Assembly: GCA_002104905.1 (NCBI GenBank)
Contig: MCFE01000554.1
Coordinates: forward strand, 1 to 58,824
Reading direction: 5' to 3'
Length of the DNA: 58,824 nucleotides
From: Basidiobolus meristosporus CBS 931.73
Lineage: Eukaryota; Basidiobolomycota; Basidiobolomycetes; Basidiobolales; Basidiobolaceae
The notes beneath the pieces are model-generated. The model saw nothing but the letters and a program-made list of their open reading frames with translations, made no database searches and was not told the origin of the DNA. Shown here piece after piece: positions 10,369 to 18,850 of the stretch (position 1 is the stretch's first letter; every line of letters starts with the position of its first letter). Position numbers and translations under genes: made by a program.

Positions 10369-10373
10369 CTCTG
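10369..10373. repeat. target site duplication of gypsy A, left
   Basis: CTCTG precedes the 5' LTR and is repeated exactly at 17669-17673 after the 3' LTR. Removing the element and one copy restores an open copia C reading frame. Confidence 0.9.
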
Positions 10374-10749
10374 TGTGAGTACTAAATGTAGTACCCACTC
10401 TTTACCCAAAAGTTCTCCCCAGAGTCCTACACAGAGTCCCCCAGTATCCTCCCTATGATTCACCCACACACCCTCCCTCCTATCCCTGCCCTTATCTAGT
10501 TAGAACACTACCATAACAGGAAGGTGTTCACATCCCTATTTTATAACACATTGTCTATTATCTAAGCCCCCAAGTGATATATATATATCTACCCAATTGA
10601 ACCAAGTGAGAGGACAAGGGGATTTGGACAAAATAAACACAAGTCTTTATTACCTTGCTACCTTCTATTGGAAGCTATTCTGAACCAAGTGGTACTGACT
10701 TGACCTACAAGCTCTCCCACTCATCAAGTACAGTCAGTAATAACCCATA
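10374..10749 (+). repeat. 5' LTR of gypsy A
   Basis: It is 376 bp, from TGTGAGTACTAAATG to AATAACCCATA. The final CATA is CACA in the 3' LTR. A run of ATATATATAT near 10578 may serve as a TATA region. Confidence 0.95.
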
Positions 10750-10751
10750 TA

Positions 10752-10770
10752 TTTGGTGCCATCTCTGCGG
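10752..10770 (+). other. probable primer binding site of gypsy A
   Basis: TTTGGTGCCATCTCTGCGG follows the 5' LTR at the same distance as the D site. The TGGTGCC start fits a tRNA 3' end complement, but I cannot assign the tRNA. Confidence 0.5.
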
Positions 10771-10790
10771 AAATAAGCACAAGTGAGGTA

Positions 10791-11660
10791 ATGTCTACTA
10801 CAATCAAACTAAAAACATACAAGGGAAAGAGAGAGAAAGCCCTTGAGTGATTTGATAAGTTTGAGAGAGTTGCGGTTGATGCAGGATGGGACAACAATAA
10901 GAAAGTAAGGGAGTTTGCAAGGAATATGGAAGGGTCAGCATGGCAATGGCATTATGGGCTGGAAGATACAGTTAAAGACAACTGGGATGCACTAGAAGAA
11001 GCCTACAAGACACGCTTTCTATATGCCAAAAGATACTACTACAAAGCCCTTCTACTGTCCTCACAGAAGAAAAGCAGAGAGAACTATGAAACCTACACTG
11101 AACTGTTTCTCCAGCAAGTTTGATGTCTCCCAAAGGACAAAATCTCCAAACAACAGCTCATGAGGTATTACATCATGGGCTTAGACAACAAAATAAGATG
11201 TAGGGCATCCAAAGAACAACAGGGATGTAAAACGCTGTAAGAGTTGGTCAAACAAGTACAAGGGGTCATCTTGCTATGGGGGCTACCCTATAGTGATACA
11301 AATGATTAAAGGACAGGGATCCCCTGTAAGAAAGGAAAAATTGCTTCCCCAAAAGACTGTGAGTTAGAGGAATTACGGCAAAAGGTCCAAGAACTCTTGA
11401 TCAACAATGTCCAAGAAGTCCCCAAAGAAGGTGATAAACTCTGGGAAGCTGTTGTAGATCTAAAGGCCCAGGTACAAGCCCTGACCCAACAGATGGAATG
11501 ACTGCAACTACAGTATCCGTATTATGTGTGTGGAGAAGTAGGTCACCGGGCCCACAAATGTGAAAAACAGTACAGACAAGAAGCCGTACCGGACACAAAA
11601 GAGAAGAAGGCATCAAAAGACAGAGTCCCTTGCCAGGAGGCTAACAGGACTCAGTCAATC
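10791..11660 (+). pseudogene. gypsy A gag
   Basis: ATG 10791 opens MSTTIKLKTYKGKERKA. The frame has stops near 10848, 11121, 11238, 11307 and 11500. Open stretch 10926-11123 reads GSAWQWHYGLED. Near 11518-11560 is a zinc knuckle YYVCGEVGHRAHKC: the CX2CX4HX4C pattern with its first cysteine replaced by tyrosine, a G-to-A type change. Several of the stops could derive from CGA, CAA or TGG by single C:G to T:A changes. The frame ends at TAA about 11660, overlapping pol by ~100 nt in the +1 frame. Confidence 0.75.
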
Positions 11661-13369
11661 TAAGCCCTGCGGTAGGACATCCCAAGTGTGGAAGAAGAAG
11701 CGTCAAAATGATGCTTCTAGAGAGGAGGCAAAGGAACCTGTAGTAGAGGTTCCATCAAAAGGAAAGAGTGTGGAATTAGGTGAAGAAGTACAGAATGAGC
11801 CTTGGGAAGAAGTGTTAAAGCACACAAAGAATGCTAACACGTCTTCCCATAGCCTATTCCCCATAATGAAGGTACCAGAGCAAACTAAGGCAACCCTCCC
11901 AATAACCAATTTACTGGGACTTGCCCCGGCTCTAGTCAAGGAACTGATAGAGGGATTGAAGGAGATAACAACCCTTCATGTCAACCAGACGGTCCTGCAA
12001 AAACCAAATAAAGGTACATACATAAAGGTACATATAGAGAATTAGGAGATTCTTGCCCTTGTTGACACAGGATCCTCTACATTGATCATGTCAGAGTCAT
12101 TAGCAAAACATCTAAAATTAGACATAGTCCCCAACGCCAACATGTGAGTATGGCTAGCAAATGACCAACTGGACACAATGGTAGGTGTGGTGCCTAATTG
12201 CCCCATCTGGCTAGGCAACTTGATAATACACCAAGATGTTGTGGTTCTACCTGTCACAGCCAACAACTTACTCATTGGCAAGAGTTGGTTTATCCAACAT
12301 AAGATGGATATACTTTACAGTGCATCTGAACTCAGGTGGGATACCAAGAGTATCCCACTGATTTATATCACCAATGAGAGCAAGGTGCATAGCAACAGTG
12401 TGACAATCAAAGAAGTGAAACTGTTGCAGTCTCCAATCATCACACAAAAGGTGATAAAAATACCACCCTCCAGTGAGACAGTGATCTTATTAGAGACACC
12501 AATAGCTTATTTGACAAGTGGAAGAATGATAACCGCAGCAAAGGCATCTAAGCAACTGGATGGAATCTCAATCCCTAAAGTATGGATACCACCAAAATTT
12601 GAAATGCAAAGTTTGAAGTGCTTAGTGGTTAATAACAGGCAACACATGGTAACATTGCCTAGAGGTGTGCTAGTGTTAAACCTAGAGGAAGTCAATGGAA
12701 ACAACCAAGGATCACCTACAAACAAGGAACCAGAAGAAGAACTCCCCAAACTAGATGTGGACCCCGGTCTACCGCCTGTGTTACAAGACAAGTTCCTAGA
12801 AGAAATACACCAGCTTGCCCAAGTATTCTCTAAGAACCAAGTAATTGGTCATATACCTGGGGTATATCACCAAATCCACCTCACCAACAAATACTTCATC
12901 AAGCAAAGAGCCTATAGGAACTTGAAAATTGACACAGACTATATCAAAGAGACAATTGAAACTTTATTGAAAGATGACATCATTACAGAGAGCCAGTCTT
13001 TGTGGGCCTCCCCCATAGCGATAGTCCCAAAGAAAGACGGAAAGCAATGTTTTTGCATCAACTACCAAAAATTGAACGCCATCACCCGGAAGGACATGTA
13101 TCCACTACAGCAAATAGACAACCTGTTGAACAGATTAATTGGAGCCAAATATTTTAGCTCTCTTGACTTAATCTCTAGGTATTGGCAGGTAGAAGAAGCC
13201 CTGGAAGATCAACCCAAAACCGCTTTTATAACATTGTTTGGATTGTACAAATGGAACCAACTACCCTTTGGCTTGTGCAATGCCCCTGCTACGTTCCAAA
13301 GGATGATTGACAAGGTGCTAGGAAATATACAATAGGAATGCGCTCTTGTGTATCTGGACAACATCACAA
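11560..13369 (+). pseudogene. gypsy A pol, protease and reverse transcriptase N-terminal part
   Basis: Frame 11560-12045 is a charged linker. After a TAG at 12043 the same frame gives VDTGSST (12062), a retropepsin active site. After a TGA at about 12145 it runs open 12178-13335 through NNLLIGKSW (protease end). Reverse transcriptase then follows: SLWASPIAIVPKKDGK near 13000, FSSLDLISRYWQ near 13155, and LPFGLCNAPATFQRM near 13265. A TAG at 13333 precedes ALVYLDN, where the second catalytic aspartate of YLDD is asparagine. The frame is cut at 13370 by the D LTR. Confidence 0.88.
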
Positions 13370-14172
13370 TGCGGTCGTGTAGAGATAATCCTGGGAGAAG
13401 CTACACAACTCAAGGTGTGTGAGGTGTCTGATGGGTGCAATAACCTCTGTGTCTGAACTGCTGGTGTCTTTGTCAATATGTCACTATGGTAAAAGCTCCT
13501 GCTTCTCTAGCTTCCTAGGTGCTCCAAGTGTCTCCAAAGGCCTCTGTGTGTCTTGTGCACTACCCTGAAAAGCTCCTTGATGGCAGGTCTGAGATGCACT
13601 GATGAAGGCAGGTGCAGTGATCAACTGCTAATCAATAAGGTAGAAGTGTTACTGATAGAAGGGATGATTTATGGATCAGGGATTGCTTTTGCTTAAATAC
13701 TTTTGCTGAATGCCAAGTGATTACCAATGACAAGGTTCTAGAAGATTCTAGGTATCAGTGGAATTCTTGATGACATCACTCTGAGCTAAAAATATACCAA
13801 GAATGTCCTGGAAGGTTCTAAAAGACACAGCACATTCAACCAATCAGGAATCAGTAGTCTGATACCTGCGCAACATAGAAATACCATATATGGTATTGAA
13901 ATGGTAGGGATGGTAACACAGACCTAGTTCATGTGTCACAGGTCCTGACACAGGTACTTGCCTTAAGTAGATATATATACTGATCACAAAGCTGAATAGC
14001 ATCTGGGATAACTAATGTTAATAACTAATCAGGGTAAACATCATATGGGGATAATGCTGATAATATGGGCAAAGAAGAATGGGATAATACTGATCAGATA
14101 AAATATGGATAAGTATATCATAATGACTATATGAATAAACTTGTTTGTGGGAGGTATGTTTACCCTACCACA
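13370..14172 (-). repeat. solo D LTR inserted in gypsy A reverse transcriptase
   Basis: It is 803 bp on the minus strand, exactly the length of the D LTRs. The left end reads TGCGGTCGTG and the right end CCTACCACA. Flanks are ACAA and GCAA, a 4-bp duplication with one CpG-type transition. Removing 807 bp rejoins the pol frame directly after the YLDN motif, in frame. A solo LTR implies LTR-LTR recombination of a former full D element. Confidence 0.93.
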
Positions 14173-14978
14173 GCAATATATTCCCACAATGTAGAAGAAC
14201 ATATACACAACATGCAATGTATCCCAACAGCCCTCCTTGAGAACCAACTCAAACTACATCCTAAGAAGTGTTGTTTTCTGTATACAAAATTGTTGTTCCT
14301 GGGCCACAAGGTCTTAGTAGATGGAATATACCCATCTACGTCACTCCTGAAAGCTGTTCAAGATACACCCGCACAAAAGGATATTAATGCAGTTTTGGGA
14401 TTCCTAGGATTAGCCGGCTACTGTTACCACCTTGTCAAAAACATTGCAACAATAGCAGCCCCCCTATATAAATTGATGCAAAAAGACCAGTGTTTTGTAT
14501 GGTTAAAGCCTCAAAAGAGAGCATTTGATCAGCGGAAACATTCCCTGACGTCACCGCCAGTGTTACGTTTTCCCAATTGGGATGCAAGATTATTTATTGA
14601 CTGTGATGGAAGTCTTACCAGTGTAGGCACCGTACTGGGACAATACCACCAACCCGGTGAATTCCACCCAATTGGTTACATGAGCTGTTTGATAAACAAA
14701 CACAAATGTCACTACCCTGTTACCAAGATAGAATGTCTGGCTGTTGTTTATTCAATTAAACAAATCCATACATACATACATGGTTGCCAATTCACAATAG
14801 CAACAGACCACAGCGCACTGGTCTGGCTGATGCAAACTAAAGACTTTACCGGTCAACTAGCATGTTGGGCCCTCCAACTACAAGAATACAACTTCAAAAT
14901 AAGTCATTGTGCTGGCAAGAAACACCAAGATGCATACTACCTCAGTTGCTATCCTGTTTGCCAAGTACATGTCAGCAA
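14173..14978 (+). pseudogene. gypsy A pol, reverse transcriptase C-terminus and RNase H
   Basis: The frame continues as AIYSHNVEEHIHNM and LKLHPKKCCFLYTKLLFLGH (end of reverse transcriptase), then VLGFLGLAGYCYHLVKN. RNase H follows: LFIDCDGSLTSVGTVLGQ near 14590, KIECLAVVYSIKQ near 14730, and TIATDHSALVWL near 14800. It ends in HCAGKKHQDAYYLSCYP. There are no internal stops. The frame is interrupted at the TA at 14979 by MITE Y. Confidence 0.88.
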
Positions 14979-14980
14979 TA

Positions 14981-15159
14981 GACTTGTTCCATCATTCCGG
15001 CTGATCATAGTGCCCAATAGTACCATAGCATGCCAGATGGTGCCATACAGTGCCAATATGGGATCATAATTGACATGCATATGACCCTAAAATAACAAAT
15101 TAATAACAAAATATACAGCACTTTCTGGCATTATGATCAATGGCACAATGGAACAAGTC
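14981..15159. mobile_element. MITE Y, 179 bp, TA-flanked
   Basis: The ends are GACTTGTTCCAT and its inverse ATGGAACAAGTC, flanked by TA on both sides (14979-14980 and 15160-15161). Imperfect terminal similarity extends to about 35 bp. Removing the element and one TA restores the gypsy A pol frame (VSN into NDYKD). It has no coding capacity. A TA duplication suggests mobilisation by a Tc1/mariner-type transposase. Confidence 0.88.
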
Positions 15160-15161
15160 TA

Positions 15162-16117
15162 ATGACTACAAAGACGTAATCTACTTTAAAAGAAGAGGGA
15201 AGTATCCCAAACACGTTGTTACAAACAAGCAGAATCGAGACTTTCAAAAGAAATGGTGTCAGTACAAAGTACAAGAAAACCAATTATGGTCCCTCCAAGG
15301 ACAGTTCAGAGTTGAGGTACCCCCAATAACTGCCCAAGAAGAAATCATACAAGAAAGACTTATGTCATTAAGACACACTAACTCTCTAACAGCATACAAG
15401 ATGTCAAGAAAGATATTTTATTGGAAAAAAATTGTGACCAACAATGCAAATACCCAACAAAGATGCTCCACCTGCAAAAGATTTAACCAAAGTCAAAAGA
15501 TAGGGACAACCACACCAATACCACTTGACCTACCCTTCTATCAGGTAAGGATTGACTTTGTTGGGCCCTTTATGAAAGCAATGAAAGGAGAACAATACAT
15601 AATAGTTGCTACCAATTATTTCTCAAAGTGGGTAGAAGCCCAAGCCATCCAAAATAAAGACCAGAAGACAACCACCCAATTCATTCTAGACCACCTCATC
15701 TGCCGGAACAGATATTCTCAGATACTCCTGTACAACAATGGTGGCTCCTTCCTGAACAATACCATGGCCCACTTGTGCAAAATGATGGGCATGAGACAGG
15801 TCTTCACGGCCATGTATCACCCCCAGACCATCGGATTAACCAAGAGGATGAACCAGACGTGTTGCTGCATACTAGAGAAGCTCCACTGGGAACTAACCCA
15901 ATCATGGGCCAAGCTACTCCCACTAACACTCCTAGCAATGCGTACAATACCAAATAAAGCAACAGGTTTCTCCCTGTACAAAGTTCTGTATGGACAAAGG
16001 CCCAAGTGGCGTGAAGAAGCTGGATTAACAATGGAAGGTGTCCCCTTGACAACACATAACAACTATATTGAAAGGGGAGAACAAAAGAATGTGTATGGAA
16101 AGTGCCAAAGGAAATAG
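15162..16117 (+). pseudogene. gypsy A integrase
   Basis: Open to the TAG at 16115. The zinc-binding part includes RLMSLRHTNSLTAYKM and CSTCKRF near 15360-15485. The core begins YQVRIDFVGPF (first catalytic aspartate present, near 15550). The second catalytic site reads LLYNNGG with asparagine. The third reads IGLTKRMNQT with lysine in place of glutamate (15830-15850). Both lost residues fit G-to-A changes after C. The C-terminus reads NKATGFSLYKVLYGQRP. The protein would be catalytically dead. Confidence 0.88.
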
Positions 16118-17243
16118 TTCACCCAAAACTGGCAATACCCCTCCCTCCAGCAAGAACCAAGAAGATATTGGAAATGAAACCAACCTGCAAGTGTTGAGAG
16201 ATATGGTACAAGTGTTACGTGTAACAAGAGCCACCTATGAAGAGTTGTTTGTCGGAGCAGTCACGTTGATATGAGACACAATCAGAGAGGGACAAGACAA
16301 GTTACCCACACAAATACAAAGCATGGAGATACTACCCAAGAAGATTGTGTACCACCTAAGAGGAGGCTCCTTATCATTAAGGAGAAGGATGCCGCACTGA
16401 TTCCCATATCTATACTGGACACAGTCAGACAGAGACACAAGGAATCAACTGTTGTGCCCTCACAAGACCTTGAGAGCCCCCCTGTATTGTTGCATAATTG
16501 GTACCATGGTTGTTGAGGTATACTCAGACCTGGTATGAGCCACAAGAGCACCAGAGGTAGAACTCCCAATGAGAGGACTCCTCCAAGAAATTTGCAAACA
16601 TCTCAAACCGCATTTCCAAGAAGGAACCATCTTAGAGAAGATACGCAAAAAGATTAAATACACCGGCCAGTTAACCCATGCAATCCACCAAGTTGCTGTG
16701 TTACAACTATTAGAATGATTTATCATAGGACAACTTAGGAACCAGTACAAAGTCCAACTCCAAGAAGCTGAAGAAACCGCCGCAGACTCTGTAGAAACCA
16801 TGAGGCAGGTACAAAAGCCCCTTGATTGCGCCACAGTTTCTACAGAAAAACTACAATACGTCTTGGAAGAAGCAAAAACTTGTTACCAACAATGGGTGAC
16901 TGCCAACCAAGTGTATGCCCTCTTCAAAAGGTCCCCTTCTGTCATATTGAACACAAAAAGAACAAGCCCCAACAATGTTTGCAAGATAAAGAAGCAAGAC
17001 TTTATTGCGCTATTGCACCTTTTCTTGTTCTCCAACCCTCCCAAGGAACTTACCCAGAACCCTATGGTTTGCCAACTTTTTGGCTCTGTGGAAAACATCC
17101 CTTGAGCAACGCAAGCCACACCCCACTCTGCTGCTGAATGGTATCAGGTATTTGCCTGCAACCCCCTTGCAAGTGACAACCAGCAATGGTACTATGGTGG
17201 CTCCCCATGCTCCATGAATGAAATCAACCCTGGAGAAGCAAGT
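16068..17243 (+). pseudogene. gypsy A third ORF, unknown function
   Basis: This frame overlaps the end of integrase and runs to about 17243 with stops at 16272, 16398, 16536 and 16717. It reads YSDLV, EICKHLKPHFQEGTILEKI, LQEAEETAADSVETM and VLEEAKTCYQQWVTANQV, so it is helical and charged. At 16935-17137 the adjacent frame is Cys/His-rich (PFCHIEHKKNKPQQC, LYCAIAP, LCGKHPL, HTPLCC). The first frame then looks coding again (EWYQVFACNPLASDN). Two frameshifts inside one ancestral ORF of ~390 codons would explain this. I recognise no family. Confidence 0.55.
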
Positions 17244-17291
17244 TAGTCAAAAGAACTTTGAGGACAAAGCTCCCTCTTAACCCCCGGGATA

Positions 17292-17668
17292 TATGAGTAC
17301 TAAATGCAGTACCCACTCTTTGCCCAAGAGTTCCCCCCAGAGTCCTACCCAAAGTCCCCCAGTATCCTCCCTATGATTCACCCACGCACCCTCCCTCCTA
17401 TCCCTGCCCTTATCTAGTTAGAACACTTACCATAGCAGGAAGGTGTTTGCATCCCTATTTTATAACACATTGTCTATTAGCTAAGCCCCCAAGTGATATA
17501 TATATATCTACCCAATTGAACCAAGTGAGAGGACAAGAGGATTTGGACAAAATAAACACAAGTCTTCATTACCTTGCTTCCTTCTATCAGAAGCTACTCT
17601 GAACCAAGTGGTACTGACTTGACCTACAAGCTCTCCCACTCATCAAGTACAGTCAGTAATAACCCACA
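17292..17668 (+). repeat. 3' LTR of gypsy A
   Basis: It is 377 bp, from TATGAGTAC to AACCCACA. The first bases differ from the 5' LTR by one G/A change. The bases before it (CCCCCGGGATA) are not an obvious polypurine tract. Confidence 0.95.
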
Positions 17669-17673
17669 CTCTG
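17669..17673. repeat. target site duplication of gypsy A, right
   Basis: CTCTG is identical to 10369-10373. Confidence 0.9.
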
Positions 17674-18730
17674 CACTTAGTTTATACTGATACAATGCCA
17701 GCGCTGTGGTAAAATCATGGAATATTTGGGTATTGCTTCTTTCCTTGCAATAAACAGCAGTGGCAACTGATTTTGTCATTTTATAATATGAGTATTCTTG
17801 ATCATATGTCATATAACTTGCCATATCAACTTGAGATTTTTTACACATCTAGATACACCCTTTTGCTTTGGTGAGCTTAGTGCAGTGATTACTAGCTTTA
17901 TCTGCTGCACTCAGCAGAAGCAGATATGGAATTCAAAGTGTATATACAACCATTGTCACAATGTAATTTTAAATTTCCACCAGTTTCTCAATCAACCATG
18001 TGATCAAGCTCCTGCAGCTTTGCCAGAGAAAGTTTCTCTCACTTTATGAAGTAAATATTTGTGTATCTTTCATCATCACCAATAATACAACTAATTACTT
18101 TATTTCACCAATAGAAGAACTCTGTACAGGTTCATTCACTTGTGAGTGAAAAAGCATGAATTTTTCTTAGTTGTGAGTAGTAGAGTGCTCTTGGTCATTT
18201 GTCTGACTTGTTTCCCATATATGCAGGCTTTGTAGTGCTTGGAACTAGCTTAGGGATCAATTTGAATTCTGCTAATTAGATGATTTTCATGCATTTGACT
18301 CAAATTACTATAGTTGTTGTGTCAATATATCTTGTGCCAAAGTAATTGGTTCTTGTTGCAGTGGTTACTTATAATGGCTTCCAGATATGGTTTCCTAGTG
18401 GTTAGCTTGCATAGACCCATATTTGTGATACCTGAGGTAATATTGGTCTTGGTTTGATCAGTATTCCTCCATTTAGAAATATCAAAATCAAAACCAGGTT
18501 TTGGCCTTAGCATTGCATACATGCAGTAGCTTTTAGGTTGTTTCTAGCATATAAGATGATTCTATGAGGGTAGGTATGTAGCTTCAGGCATTACTCCCAA
18601 AGTTTACTTGGATAGATCCAGGTATAACTGTATTTGGTGCTGTATTATACTCATCAGAATCTTCTTTGCTGAAATTCTTGATATTAGGGAAAAGTTCTAC
18701 TTGGTATGCTCAATATTCCCTATGAAAATG
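17674..18730 (-). pseudogene. copia C protease/pre-integrase/integrase fragment
   Basis: On the minus strand about 18600-18330 reads GVMPEATYLPS, then GFDFDISKWRN and GLCKLTTRKPYLEA, the region between a copia protease and the pre-integrase domain. ACIYGKQVRQMTKS near 18220 is the zinc-binding pre-integrase end. 17848-17674 encodes VATAVYCKERS and runs into the gypsy A insertion site. Many stops are present. The family differs from copia A (YGKQARQLLKNSG) and copia B (LGKQAGQYFKSLG). No copia C LTR is visible. Confidence 0.7.
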
Positions 18731-18734
18731 AACT

Positions 18735-18850
18735 TGGTCCCACAGGTAGATTCAATCCAAACCAGCCATCAAGATCCTGTCAGGAGACCACTATAATAAC
18801 AGCAGCTTGGAATTAATGACCATTTACATAAACTTATGATGGGATCACCA
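18735..18850 (+). repeat. dispersed repeat S, copy 2
   Basis: It shares AAGATCCTGTCAGGAGAC and CAGCTTGGAATTAATGACC with 2575-2692. It lies between copia C and the end of T2 and is inverted relative to T compared with copy 1. Confidence 0.5.

Larger units (their letters stand above)
10374..17668 (+). mobile_element. full-length Ty3/gypsy retrotransposon A with nested insertions
   Basis: LTRs at 10374-10749 and 17292-17668 are flanked by a perfect 5-bp duplication CTCTG. I count 16 transitions, 3 transversions and one 1-bp indel between the LTRs, about 5% divergence. Internal order is gag, protease, reverse transcriptase, RNase H, integrase, then an extra ORF. A solo D LTR (13370-14172) and MITE Y (14981-15159) interrupt pol. 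Apart from these the pol frame has only three stops before integrase. It is the most CpG-rich part of the window, consistent with being a younger insertion. Confidence 0.95.

Noticed and set aside
11401-11616. Minus-strand 71-codon frame over gypsy A gag
   Set aside because: It is a shadow of the gag zinc-knuckle region, with no support from repeats or motifs.
14041-14247. Minus-strand hydrophobic frame of 68 codons
   Set aside because: It spans the end of the solo D LTR and antisense pol, and its membrane-like look is an artefact of AT-rich LTR sequence.
16282-16834. Minus-strand frames at 16282-16569 and 16460-16834
   Set aside because: They lie antisense to the gypsy A third ORF, contain no motif and do not recur.
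17792-18049. Plus-strand frame near 17.8-18.0 kb as a small cysteine-containing protein
   Set aside because: The minus strand at the same place carries copia C integrase and fits the rejoined frame across gypsy A.
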